Translations under genes and position numbers: made by a program
The notes under the pieces: model-generated
Databases searched by the model: none
What the model saw: only the letters and a program-made list of their open reading frames with translations
What the model was told of the DNA's origin: nothing
NCBI GenBank assembly: GCA_017562135.1
Contig: QEYB01001327.1
Coordinates: 186,001 to 250,000 of the forward strand
Length of the DNA: 64,000 nucleotides
Source: Dipylidium caninum
Taxonomy: Eukaryota; Platyhelminthes; Cestoda; Cyclophyllidea; Dipylidiidae
Direction: 5' to 3'
Part shown: in pieces, positions 12,401 through 23,904 of the stretch
Position numbering within the stretch: position 1 is the first letter of the stretch
Layout: each line of letters begins with the position of its first letter

Positions 12401-15400
12401 TGTCTCACGATCCTGAGGTGATATGGTGCCGTGATCCACTTCCATTTTCTCCATTGACTCCATACTTTCGTCCCATTCCGAGGCGGGGTCAAAATCGTCT
12501 CCTTCATCCGGCGCCCCACATGGGGCTGTGGTATTTGTGGTGGAGGCAGTGTTTGCGCTTGCTGAGGTGATTGACATCATCAACTCCTCCGAGTTTACAC
12601 GATAGGCCTGGTTAAAACAGAGATTAATTTTGTGCGAAAAACAACTTATTGTCTCGTGAATAATGAACGGAAAGACGCATTACGTCGACCTTATTAGATG
12701 GCAGTGCTTTCGTTAGCAAAATCATTTTAGTCCAGGAGCATGCAGACATTCATGTTAACAAGCCTCAAATCAATTCAACGATCTACAACTAAGAATTTGA
12801 GGTGATGTTCCAGCTCATGGAGGGAAAAGGACCTTCGTGAGAAAATAGGAATGTATTCCAAAAGAAATGAACTGAAATGACCTACAAAACTGCCATCTTG
12901 CCATTGCCAACATTTAACAGTCATGGAAGCCTAATGGGCAGAAGAGTGGATCTGACATCAATTTTCGTCGGTGGTCCATTTTCGTAATCGAGTTCAACAC
13001 TTTTCCCACTATATCGTCCGAGATAAATATAATGGCAACATCGTTACTAGCGTCAAACGGATTCTTTTGATCGTTACTTTGCAATTAGCTGCAAGTCACG
13101 TAGCGAAGTCAGTTCAAACAAGATAATTAGAGTACTGAATTTGAACGCTCTCCTTAATGGAGACCACGTCAAGTCAGATGAAAGATGTGAATCCGATTGT
13201 CAAACCCTAATTTTAGAATATTAGCCGCCGAACTGACATCTGAGATCAGAGCCAATCGAAAAACAGCCTAAGGCACCAGCGCTAAAGAATATGTGAGGGT
13301 AATGGAAGTAAGCGAGAAATTGCTTTGAAGAAGGCTAAGGCTTTGTCCAATGCCAAAAATCGAAGTCAGGATTAATGCTACCCTCAAAGAAGCATCAAGA
13401 GCCCACAAAAAAGTGACTTACAACGCAGTTCAAGTACAGACTGAGCAATGATTGTTCATTGATCGGACTGAGGGAACTCTAAAAATGACGGCGTAAAGGG
13501 AAAAATTAAAAAGCGCTTCAAGTGGATACAATAAAAGCAAATGAGGAGGTCTAACCGAGAAAAATTCGACACCGTCACGGTATTTGCCATCACCTCATCG
13601 AAGGTAAGATCGAGAGTAGTACGACTTAGGGCATCAGCCCCGATTCTGCGGCAGCTGCCTATAATAATAAAAAATGATAAAGGCACAATTATTTAAGACG
13701 TAAAAGAATACAGTATGCAGGATGCACACCATAAATGATGGATTAAAGTTGACGAAAAATTTGAGAATGAAAGTGAGGAAAAAAGCTAATCTCCCGCAGC
13801 AGAATTAACTGTAACTGCGAAAGTGTTTCTACGCGCAAAGTTTGCTATGTAGCATTAGGAGTCAGTGAGCTCACCTTTCGTTGTCTTCGTCTAGACGCCT
13901 AAGGAAACATGTCTTTTAAAAGCGCAATTAAAAAATTAAAAAAAGTAAATATCCAAGTGGACGCTCCAAAGTTTGCCAGTTAATCTTGAAAAGGAGAAGA
14001 GAAGTCAACAAGACGTACTCTTCGTCCCGACTTTTGCGCTAGTCCACGCTTGATCTCGGCCAATTGGGAGTTGCAGATATTTTCCAAGAAACCCAAGCTA
14101 TTCAGCTGAGCCTTTTACCATCGTGTCTGTGAATGGAAAGTAAAGGTTCTCGAATATTCTCGGAAAGATAGGAAAAACTTAAATCGCTACACACTTGACA
14201 CGATGTCTAACTAATACAGAAGGGAGATCGTCACGATATGACTATGTCATGACAAAAAAGGTTGTGAAATTTTACAAAATTATCTGTGTTTCTTGAAAGG
14301 TCTCACCTTTATTGTGCATCATTGGGAGTGCTAGACGATGAATCAATGTTAGTAGCTCTTACACGAATTTAAACATCTCGGAGCAAACGGAAGTTTCGTA
14401 ACATTTAAAAAAAAACACTATGTATGGAGTATTGCGTCCAGAAAACCAGAAAGTTAATCCATCTTATAATATTTGCGCGGCCCCAAAATATTGTTATACG
14501 AAAGCAGATGTTTGGAAACGTAAAAAAGGTCTAAATAGAGTTTAGATACCCGTCTCAATGATTTCAGCCCTTGGGACTCTCGTGTTAGAAGAAAAAGCAA
14601 GGTCCATTAGTCGCCTACCTAGTCATTAAAAAAATTAATAAAAAGCTATCCTTTCAAAATAACTGTCGAAAGCTCTAAGACTCCCCAAAATAAACGAAGC
14701 ATATCACAAAAAAACGGTAATCCTTCTTTCGATATAATGCGAATATAATATGTAACCTAAATAATAGAAATTGTTTGACACAAATGATCAATCAAAACGA
14801 GATTAATGATTGTTAGCAGACAGTGGACAATAAAGGATGGGAGTGGGCTCCTGCAAACTCTACTTAGACATACCATCATCGCCACCAGAATCGCGACCAC
14901 GCAAACTTGACAGCAAACATCTCGATGCGCTCCCTTAACCACTTGTAATTCATCCTCTCGTGTGGACATCCGTAAAGATTGGATAAAGTATGGACTAGCA
15001 AATGCAGACCCACTGCACTAAAGGCGACAATTCCATTTTTACTTAGGTCATAATCAGTACTAACCAATTTAATGATTGATTGGTTTGACAAAGTCGGGAT
15101 CAGCGAGAATGTTTACAGTGGGTAGCAGTACACCATTCACGAGTATCTCCTGCAAAGGAGCGGATTGAACAAAAAGTTATAATCTACCCTGAACAGATAG
15201 CGCACTGTTAATATTCGATAGTCGTCCTCAGGCATAATCGCGAAAAGAAATAAATCAGTAACTTTCCGAAGATGACCTCAAGAAGAGGGTTTTAGAATAG
15301 AGGCAACTTACTCATTTCCTTTTCCCTAGAAGTGCAAATATCTTCACGACAAACATGTTTTTCCATTTCTAGTTCCTCATCGAAAAAGAGCTTAAGAAGA

Positions 15401-16066
15401 ACTGAATGAAGATAGGAATACAGAGAAGTAGCCAACCTTCAGGATTAGCATTTGATTGCCTCTCCAGAGATCTACGATGAAGGCGAAGATGCTCTATTAC
15501 CATGTTAGGAACACCTTCAATCATGAAAGGCACCCAATCAATTCGCTGAGCTCTATTTGAAACTTCAGTTAATAATTGTGCCATCGTCGCATGCAATAGG
15601 CGCGGGAATTGTGATTCATTTGTGAGTGGGGTATACCAACATCGGACGTAATCCGTTATTACGTAATCAAGCATCTACTTCCCCAAAGGTAAAGGGACAA
15701 TCATTTATCGCAAACCTGATTTAATATGACGTCCAGTTCATGACACCCAGATATTGAATAATTACACTTGAGACGCGGTTGAGGTCCTTGATATCCTTCG
15801 ATCTAGTCAAAAGTAAAATCTAACTTTGGTAGATATCTACCTCAACTAGTCCTCGTGAAACAGGAATCTTTTGTTTTAATGATACCCAATGCGTATCCGG
15901 CAAGAAGAGAAGAAATCTTAACGTGCAAAAATTATTCGCAGAATAAAAAATTTACCCGGCAGCAAAAGTGAAGAATCCACAGATTAAATAAATGAAAATA
16001 CCGACTCCATAAACAAGGAGCGAGCACAACAAAGCCAGAACTGCCAAAGCTTCGTAACGTAGCCAT
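2582..16066 (-). CDS. SNX13: SNX13-type sorting nexin (TM-PXA-RGS-PX-Nexin_C), full gene
   Basis: This is a multi-exon gene for a membrane-anchored RGS-PX sorting nexin; the family acts at endosome/ER-lipid contacts. Exons, 5' to 3': 15956-16066, 15841-15916, 15716-15802, 15437-15674, 15312-15401, 15188-15276, 15065-15149, 14874-15017, 14019-14126, 13556-13654, 13422-13467, 12245-12607, a gap with candidate exons near 9 kb, then 7346-7482, 7163-7267, 6751-6858, 6277-6486, 5029-5193, 3034-3235, 2582-2775. Domain order matches vertebrate SNX13, and the C-terminal motif VETTREGVQRVFDLLQ parallels the SNX13 tail as I recall it. Phases join in frame through the whole PX-Nexin_C half. The 5' half carries one-base indels relative to the second copy (exons 15956-16066, 15065-15149, 14874-15017, 14019-14126 and 13556-13654), most likely consensus errors. 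The end of the RGS domain and the PX start are not fully resolved. Confidence 0.88.
6751..7482 (-). CDS. SNX13: SNX13 PX-domain exons
   Basis: Three exons (7346-7482, 7163-7267, 6751-6858) encode the phosphoinositide-binding PX domain. The first ends with WRTYRRYSQFDDLHSCIVEQ, containing the conserved R-R-Y/F-S-x-F motif. The second gives LKLPGKKSFSNVSPEFIEKR, the canonical PX proline-lysine loop, then RVELDEYLQ. The third, LHPILASFLQPEKW, is the last PX helix. Phases are 0/0/0 after the first exon, which opens with two bases completing a codon. An alternative donor at 6764-6765 would shorten the third exon by 15 bp. This part is single copy and free of frame errors. Confidence 0.88.
7960..7990 (+). 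repeat. polypyrimidine tract
   Basis: A C/T-only run with CCCCT repeats, read as a polypurine run on the gene strand, inside the SNX13 intron. It is repeated exactly at about 39213-39241 in the second copy. Confidence 0.7.
8880..9212 (-). CDS. candidate SNX13 exons between RGS and PX
   Basis: Two stretches could fill the missing RGS end and linker. At 9155-9212, a pyrimidine-rich acceptor precedes a short frame reading PTFSSSYFADSYSVNVLSG and ending at GT AAAG, which resembles the last RGS helices (YPSF...LY...L). At about 8890-9070, an open frame reads DFFPKHHINKVLMTSSQMSL then DELLEGT, compatible with a linker. Both also occur in the second copy (about 40.3-40.5k). Neither phase has been tied to the flanking exons, so this is inference only. 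Confidence 0.3.
12245..14126 (-). CDS. SNX13: SNX13 linker and RGS-domain exons
   Basis: Four exons: 14019-14126 (contains the family motif VKAQLNSL followed by ENICNSQIA in the second copy), 13556-13654 (TTLDLTFDEVMANTVTV), 13422-13467 (INEQSLLSLYLNCV) and 12245-12607 (starts AYRVNSEEL). Together they align with the first helices of the SNX13 RGS domain, where the vertebrate protein reads about LFFWMTVEGYRV. The large exon carries a Ser/Thr-rich stretch and a strongly acidic insert (GAPDEGDDFDP, then Glu/Met repeats) before the helix ending DPNVFMEVEDE. Exon 13556-13654 lacks two bases compared with copy 2 but has one extra T near its 3' end that keeps the next exon in phase. The domain is a divergent RGS, so GAP activity is uncertain. 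Confidence 0.7.
14874..16066 (-). CDS. SNX13: SNX13 N-terminal membrane segments and PXA exons
   Basis: Eight exons are separated by seven tiny introns of 39, 38, 41, 35, 35, 38 and 47 bp. The first exon encodes a start Met and hydrophobic segments; the clean reading is in the second copy at 47229-47338. The PXA domain follows, with MLDYVITDYVRCWYTPL, an EMEKHVC motif, an FAIMPEDDYRILTVRYLF motif, and EILVNGVLLPTVNILADPDF, which matches the conserved PXA end. The last exon gives FIQSLRMSTREDELQVVKER, as in the stretch after PXA in SNX13. Relative to the second copy, exon 1 has one extra base, exon 7 one and exon 8 two, so a literal translation breaks. Confidence 0.85.
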
Positions 16067-17725
16067 CTCATCTCACAGATAAAGCATCGGCACTTACTAA
16101 AATGAATAGAGGCGAGAAATATATACGCATAAATTCTAAGTCAGTGACGAAGGCAAACGCAGCAAAAGATCAGCGATCTTTACCAGACAGCTAATGTGCC
16201 ATATGGTAAAAAAAAGGTAGAAATATTTTAAGGTTGTGTTTTGTCCCTAAATACGGAAGGATGGTTGAGTGGGTGCACATGAAGCTGGTGCGGTGGAAAA
16301 GGGTTGAAATCCAGCAAAAAATCCGGCATCTAAATACTGAAGCTTGACGCATCCCAACCTATATATTCCAACACCTGCAATCGGAACACGAAAACAAAAT
16401 CCGCCGATACCCCCGTTGACCTTGGAGTTAAATAAACACCACTTTGTTTTGCAATAGATAACGTTTTTAATTGACGTTCCCGACATTAATTATACTAAGT
16501 CATTTTTGTATGATCATGATTGGTCTTGTGTTGGAGACTTTCCTACCATTCAAAACGCGTTTACCGAAATTCCTAAGCCACTTAGTGGCCATTGATGTCC
16601 CCTCTCCCGAACATAGACGGTAAGAACCAGACCAGAACCGCTCCCGGGTAGACCACTTCCCTTGAACCTTCGCAATGACAGAAACACCACCCCCTTCCTA
16701 CACGGTCTTAACAGGGGCAACCCACCTAAATCAAATTACAATCCGGTAGATCCAGTTCGCCATCCCACAACCGCATCGCCCTATTCAATAACACTAGGGT
16801 TTCCAACACACTGTCAGGCGGACGATCCTAATCATCCAACACACGTCCACGTAAACATACACGATGCAATACCTATCCCATATAAATTGTATTAAAGGAT
16901 GCAAGGAGTCAAATGGAAAACTAAACAAAACACAAGCGGAAAGCGGAAAGACACCCTCAGATAAACTTAAGGAGCGATGAAATCAATCACAATAAATCCT
17001 CAAAAAGAAACCTTGTGCCCAAACAATGACCGGATTCAATGTGTCGAGAATACCCTAAAGAGAAAGGATATCATATATCGACCTCGAAGTTGTTTCATTC
17101 CGCCTATATTATTCAAACTAATTAATGGAGAAGTGTTCGCCGCTGCATATAATAAGCATTAAACAATGATGCATTCCAGTTGCGTTAGTAAGATCTGCTT
17201 CATCGAAATTTCGGTAGGAAGTGGTGGAACAGCGCTCAAAAAAGATATTTAGATGAATTGGAATCCAAATAACTTTATTTTTTTAAACATGAATTACTCG
17301 TTTTTCTTCAAAGTGGGTATCAATCTTGTATCGAAGACACAATATGCATGTCGTTGTTTGCGGGGACAAGTGTAAAAAACTTGATTTGCGTTGATCCTTA
17401 ATGTTATTTGAGGTAAATACCCTGTAACATAAACGAACGATGAAGAGTGGGGGGGGGGCAACCAGAAACTCCTACATTAAATGGTTTAGAATCTTAATCA
17501 TAAACAACATAGAACAGGTTTTCTCGACGGAAATGTATATGGAAAGCTACATGCGCAAGATCGTAAATTCACAAGTCGCCATAAAATACGCGCTACATCG
17601 TTCTAAAAATTACATAATCAACTTAATGAGCCTACAACAAAGAACGAGGCTACAACATAAACCTCGCAACTATTAGGCGCGATTTTTAAAAAACTATACT
17701 TTGACTTACCTAATTACAGTATTGT
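16067..17725. other. spacer between SNX13 start and RRM gene end
   Basis: This presumably holds the SNX13 promoter and 5' leader, read leftwards, and the 3' end of the RRM gene at its right border. Plus-strand frames at 16662-16895, 16977-17162 and 17440-17676 show no domain, and the matching stretch in copy 2 (47.4-49.1k) does not preserve them. No TATA box or other element can be called with confidence. Confidence 0.45.
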
Positions 17726-20700
17726 CTATTCTGGCTTACGAAGACGAATATGCCTTCCTTTAATATAATGAGGCTGTGTAGTTAAAACCAAATTGACAGT
17801 ATTGGGATTCTTAAACACCACCCATGAGCCCGCGTCGTTAACACTAGCATATTCGACGGAACCGTAGTTGCCAAAATAATCACGCAACGTTGTATAACTC
17901 GTGCCTTCAGCCAGTCCATCGACAATAAGCTTACGGGCATTAACTTTAGCAGCAGTAGAGATGTTAGTGACAACACCGCTAAAGAACAAAGAAGGTTACA
18001 GAACGAAGCTTCCCCCACAAAAGCCATTCATCCAAATAAAAAACCTACTCTGATCCACTATTTTCAGGTCTCTGAGTAATGAGTTTTAACCGCTGACCAG
18101 AGATATAATGTGGTTGAGCCTTCAAAGCTTGACTAAGAGCTTCAGATTTCTCAAAAATAATGCAACAACATTGACCCAGAATTTGACACAGCACCACGCC
18201 CCCCATATTTGGAAAAGTAGGACTTCAGAGCATCTTCGTCAATTAACTTCCCGAAAACCCTCCACGTAGAGTTTACGCTGAGAAACATCCTCAGAGAATT
18301 GACCCGTTTGCAGAACCTCTTAAAATACATAAAGTGGATGGTTTTGAAAACAATATCTGAGTTTACGGCGATATAGGATTTCATAAACACTTCTCATCTA
18401 AGTATTTCTATTTGCCTTTAAAGGTATTCAGGCTTTAAATACAGCGCGATACTCGTCCTGACCACGGCAACATGGATTACTAAGGTGGGTGTCCACATAC
18501 CTCCTGAATTTCTGAATAAGTAGTATAATTGTGGCAGTTCACATGCTCAATTCTACTGACTATTTTCTAGCCAAGTTTTTTTGAGGATTGCACAAAAAGT
18601 ATTTTCCATTGTGCGTTAACGTAAGAGGTTGCACCAAAGAATCGATGAGTGTAAGATTTCTACTTTTGTAAATTTAACAATCTGAAGTAAAATGCAAAAA
18701 TCGTTAACAGCACTACGCACCAGAAGACAAGGTCTCAAATGCGAATTAACGTCATGAGAATAAAAAAAAAGCAAATTGATTCTTGACACCCATTCTGATA
18801 TATTGACGCAGGGACCATAGTACCCACAGCCATTAATGTTGACGAAACGTGGACTGCTGAATGGTACAAACAGTCCGGAGGGATTTCATCAAAAAATTTT
18901 ACAAACAATTCGCACTGAAACCCATTAGAATGTCTAACTTGAGACCTAAAAGTTATCACAAGTTCGTAGCGTTTCTAAATTCATATTAAAATTCCGGTGC
19001 CGATGCATCTTTCACAGTGAACATTTTCATAAAAATGAAGACATTTATAAGACCTGTGATGATTCAGAGCAGTCTCAGTTTTTCAAAATGTGTAAACAAA
19101 AGATAGATATCATAAAAAACTCAATTATCAGTAAACGCGACTACTAGATGACAACTAAATTTGATTCTCTTGAGGACGTAAAAATGTGGGCAGTTTCTCC
19201 CAGTAGTGACAAAAAACACACAAAATTGTGAGACGAAAATGCACCGGTATCCACGGCAGGTTAACAATGAGTTTAACAAAAAAATGTGGAGAACATAAAA
19301 ACTTCTACGCGAATTTAAGTAAACTAATGAGTGTGCTAGTTCAAAGAGAGTTTGGTGTGTGTGTGTGTGTGTGTGTGGTGTGTCTGTGGGGAAGGAAAGC
19401 CTAATTAAGGCTAGTCAGGTCACCAAAGGGAACTTTTGCAAGAATGGTTTTGAGTACATTATAAATTTTGTGCTTTTCAACACCAGTGGAAGCGAATGAT
19501 TTCGGTAGGAAATCAATGAGGACGAAAAGTGATTTTCTCATGTCTAGAAGTTAAATACATGAACTAAGCTGAGTGTAAAAGATGATACAAAAGGGTAGTA
19601 CAAACGTTTCTCATGTGTGTAAAGCACCACAGTAGAAGAATTCCATTCCAAAGCAGTCATAGGGTAATACATTGAAGAAATGTGTTGTTAGCAAAAAGTG
19701 GCGTCAAAGAAGGCGCAACTAAAGCTTGCACTTGAAGCACACTCAAATAGCAAGCAGTTTTTGTATAAATATGCAGGCCGACTACCATAAAATAAAAGAA
19801 CCACCTTAATCGGAAGAAAAACCACTCCTAAGTTTCATTTCATAAAACAAATACTTTAGCGGCAAAAAACTTACAGCGGTCCCGGTTCGTTGGCACACTT
19901 TGAAGCCTGCTTTTCGGGTTCAGAAGATAGCACCTCCACCATATTCTCGTCAACAATCAACCAGTGGGCCATAATAGCCAATTTAGCCGTTTCAGGTCGC
20001 TCGAAAAACCACAACTGCATAACCTCTGTTAAACATAATTTCAACACCTTCTACCGGAACCTAACACCGATAGAGCAACCTTCAACGACTTCTCCGTCGT
20101 CATTTTTCGAAATCCCGACCACATACACCACCTTCCTCTGCTCTTCACCCGCATCTGGAGCCACTGGTGACTTTACATTCTTTCCACTTTGATACCCCGA
20201 AGTCTTTCGCCTGTAAAGTTATCAAACATTGTTGTAAATTAATTCGCCATTCACAAAACGAGTTCCAGAACATTGTTCAACTGCTTCTTCCACATCAATG
20301 CTTCAGTCACATCGCGTACTTCCTTCCCATTCTCCAACCACACTTCATGCATACCCCGTTATCGTATTCAAACATCCTCTTTGTTGATCCTTGAAAGGAC
20401 CACTTTGTTACGTCGAATAGACTTCAGTAAAGCCATGACTTCGTTCCCTAACCACACATCAAACATCGCACACACTCACGCAACATTTAGTCATTTTAAC
20501 CGTCACATCTCCTTCAGCTTATTCAGCTTTCACGTAACACCCACGTGCATCGTCCTACTTACGACCATGCCAAAGCACCATTCTCACAATGCGACAAGTA
20601 TACTGAGCTTGACAGTCACACGTGACGTGTAGTCTGTCGAGCGCCTTTAGCGAGAACAAAAAAATTTGAGTAAGATTTCAATGAAACTGTATGAACCCAC

Positions 20701-21879
20701 ACTTGAACAGAATGCGCCGATTTGCCCGGCACGAAAGGCAATAATTCTGCTCTCTTCCCGTCCACATCGAACCAATGCGTTGAGATTGCCAATTTCGCCG
20801 TCTCGGGTTGTTCAAACGTCACCACGGCAAAAACCCCTGTTGGGGGGGACACCAATGTTCTTCACTGGACCCAACTGTAATAGCGCTAACTTTAATGACA
20901 GTGCCGTCGTTTTTTTGCGACAGACCGCCCCACGAAAATCTTAGCGTTATTTTCACTCAACGACGAAACAGGCCGTGGCTGGATTGCATTTGGTTGTGAT
21001 TGGAAACCTGTTCCTTTCCACCTTAGAAGCATTTGTAGGACCTTGGTTTTTCGCCATTTTTCGACTATAATGAGAACATGCACATCAAACCCTTTTCAAC
21101 CTCTCGTCAGACTAAATTCAGTTTAGTTACAATGCTCTATCTTCTTACGTTAAGAAAACACTGTCCAAAGCACAATGCCCCCAACTAATCGCTGACCCCA
21201 CCTAACAGAAAAGTCGTCAACCCTAATTTTTATTCAGCATTCTGCGAGGTGACCTTAGCTGGCTTGGCCTAGACTATGGTCAATCCGTGCTACCGGATGA
21301 TGTAACAATTTTATTTGAGTGCTGTTCGTCAACTCGTTCACTGCTGAAAACGCAGCAAGCACAGCCTGCCAACCCACAGACATGCCAAGTACCACATTTT
21401 CATTGCTCTGAATTCATTTAAGTTTTTGTTTAGGACAAGAGTTTAAATAAGCAGTTAGGGTAAACTTGTGTCCGTCCCATTGTACAAAAGTTTTTTTGCA
21501 TTCAAGCACTGGGTATTAGAAAGGAAAAAAAAAACAATGGAAAACGTACTGTTCCTTGGGGACAAACGCCTTGACTGAAACTGTAAGCGCCGCAAATATT
21601 TTGCAACGGGTAAGGAAAGAGCCTTGAGAACGGATTCTTCATCCTTAAAGGTAACATAACCTATATGGCGATGTTGTTGTACAAAAGCGTTTGTAACAAG
21701 CCCATAACGAGAGAAATACGCCTTCAGTAGTACGCGTGACCCCCGATGGAACACCAGCAACGAAAATTCTGCTTGACGCAGGAGCGCTCTCATTCACTGA
21801 AAATTCATTAGAACTGCCTAAGGGATAGGACGGACCTATAATGAAAAAAGTATGCCTTCAACATGGTGGTACTGGTCAT
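17726..21879 (-). pseudogene. five-RRM gene, copy Bi, frame-broken
   Basis: This is a copy of the gene at 49112-53215. Exons by homology: about 21550-21879 (RRM-A), 20701-21064 (RRM-B), 19875-20210 (RRM-C), 18049-18318 (RRM-D), 17726-17978 (RRM-E with the true stop). RRM-E is intact (253 bp, as in the clean copy; RKLIVDGLAEG then DYFGNYGSV). RRM-B, C and D are 4, 3 and 3 bp longer than in the clean copy, mainly from extra bases in homopolymer runs, so they do not translate as they stand. The RRM-A donor region reads correctly. Either a pseudogene or an unpolished duplicate; the homopolymer bias favours consensus error. Confidence 0.65.
19355..19377 (+). repeat. GT microsatellite (copy Bi)
   Basis: A run of about 11 GT units inside the intron between the RRM-C and RRM-D exons. 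The same locus is at 25485-25508 in copy Bii and is much shorter at 50726-50737 in the second 31-kb copy. Confidence 0.9.
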
Positions 21880-23337
21880 CTACCGAATATCACCTGCAAA
21901 AAATGAGCTTGCGGCACAGGAGCACCGAAATGTGCAGTCCCATCCGCTTAAAAATGCATCAGTACAGCCGAAGGATAAGTGAACTCGCCCCTGGAATTGC
22001 TCTCTTTTTAACAAAATCTCACAATATAGTTTTGCAATTTATCGCAAAATTTCTTTCTGTTTCTCATCTGGCGATGTTTAAAATTAACAAACTAGGATTT
22101 CACAAACGTTTTTGTACTTATAAGATAATTACTTATTTGTACCTGCTCAGACTCCCGTCCTTTTCACATTGTTCTCCGCTTGTTAACGAGAGTTCTGAAG
22201 GCTCTTCGACCACCTAAATGGCAAGACCAAAGAGAGTCCTTTTCTCAAATGAGTTCTCTTTGTTGGCTATAGATCGCTTGGCAGGTCACTGCAAGTTATA
22301 AGATCATTCTCATTTGCGATAGCTCATCTAAATTCTGTGAATAGTAAACAAATAACCCATGCCTTTTAGTGATGAATTAGGAATTACATCGACGTCACAA
22401 GGCAAAGTGTTTCATTTAGCAACAAACAGATGTGGTGAATTTGCACTCAGTATTCCTCAATGGTGTTCGTTAAACTATAGACGTAGTGATAAACATTTTT
22501 GGACATCGAAGCACGAACATCTTGGGGCTCCGAAATAGTCTGCACAAGTGACGCCTTCTAGGCTTACTCCTTTCTCAGTACTGATTTGTTTCGTGTGATA
22601 GGTGATTTAAAGAAAATAAAACGTGGGCCAGATTCCTCTGGTTATTTTCAATAATACTCCATTGCAGTTAAGAATTTTCACATCAACATGATTTCGTTTC
22701 CTAGTTTTCAGCTGAAGTGTGCAAATAAGTTTCAATTACGCTTCAGAATCCTTTTATTCTTAATTCAACAAACTCTATTGGGAAGTTTTTACTTCCATGC
22801 AGGAAAGACGAAGCCCGACCGACAAGCGAATCGGATCCTAGTCCCTATTTAGTAGCATCATAAAAGCCCAAGACTGCCAAAGTAAAGTCTAGCTACATGT
22901 GGAATGGTGGACCTTGACTGATTATTTGTTACCGCTCGTCACTTAAACGATCTGAAACTGCTTCCCAAGGTTTGTTTCGTCATCAAAATAAGGAAACTGA
23001 TTCACAGATTCTATTATGATATAGAGCAATCTTCCTTTTCCTCGCCCAGTTTATCACAGACCCTAATCTATAGGCCCAAAAAACTGGTCATAATAGATCA
23101 AAGCGTTCTTTGACTCCACTGTTTAGGGACTTCTAACGAAACTATAAATAATACCACAAATAACTTCTCAATCCTCGTTGATAAACAGATGCAAAATTCA
23201 ATTCGCTAAGTTTTCATTGCGATTGTTTCGGAAAAATTGAGTAGAACTAATGCGAAAGGCCCTTAGTTTTAGCAGATTGGGAAGGCGGTGGAATAAAAAT
23301 AAAGCGTGAGGGAGAGGTCATTGATTAATGAGCTTAC

Positions 23338-23634
23338 CTCAGACGAAATGTAACTCCCAGCATTTCAGACAGACGCGTTTCCTCGCAATGAAGACAATCG
23401 CGTAAACTGGGAGCGGGGATTTGACAAAGGGAGCAGACAGATATAAGGCTTCGACGTTCCTCCACAAGATGTTTATTAACCTGTGCCTCAAGCGCCGGGT
23501 TTGGACTGCTTGGGTTAGAGGATAGAAGTTATCACAGTTAAAACACCGCACTTCTGTTTTGATCGGACGCGTCACGAGCAGGGCTCCAAACAGAAAAGAG
23601 TGCTCGCAAGGCAGGGTGTGTGGAGAAAAGTAGG
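23338..23634 (-). pseudogene. T1 RING/B-box exon, copy Bi, frame-broken
   Basis: This is homologous to the intact exons at 29419-29713 and 54681-54975 but is 297 bp rather than 295 bp. It starts correctly (SPHTLPCEHSF) and then breaks after the first RING cysteines because of one-base insertions, while later pieces (VRCFNCDN, CLKCWELH) appear in other frames. It also carries substitutions that the other copies lack. Confidence 0.65.
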
Positions 23635-23904
23635 CTACAAAAATTAGTTTAAGCGAATGAAGCAAACGTTTAGCTACAGCTACGCAAATGTGAACTGATC
23701 CACAAAACCCTGATGATGACACAGCTTACGGGATTGAATCGATGTCTTGGCTGTGAAAAGAGGCCTCTGATCTAGATAATCGCATAAAATGCGAGTTCTC
23801 TGTTACCTAATTTTATACAAATTCGAAGTCAACTGCAGAAAATTAAATGGAAATTTGGTTGGTACAGTTAATGTCATCATTTACACTTGAATTTGCGGTA
23901 TTCC

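Larger units (their letters stand above)
17767..23904. repeat. 6.1-kb tandem unit, first copy (Bi)
   Basis: This unit contains the whole T1/RRM locus from the last RRM codons to about 270 bp 5' of the RING exon. It matches 23905-29988 in order and orientation. From 17.8 to 22.9 kb most differences are one-base indels; from 22.9 to 23.9 kb substitutions are more frequent. Confidence 0.88.

Noticed and set aside
16662..17162. Plus-strand frames upstream of SNX13
   Set aside because: Low-complexity composition, no domain, and not preserved at 48.0-48.5k.
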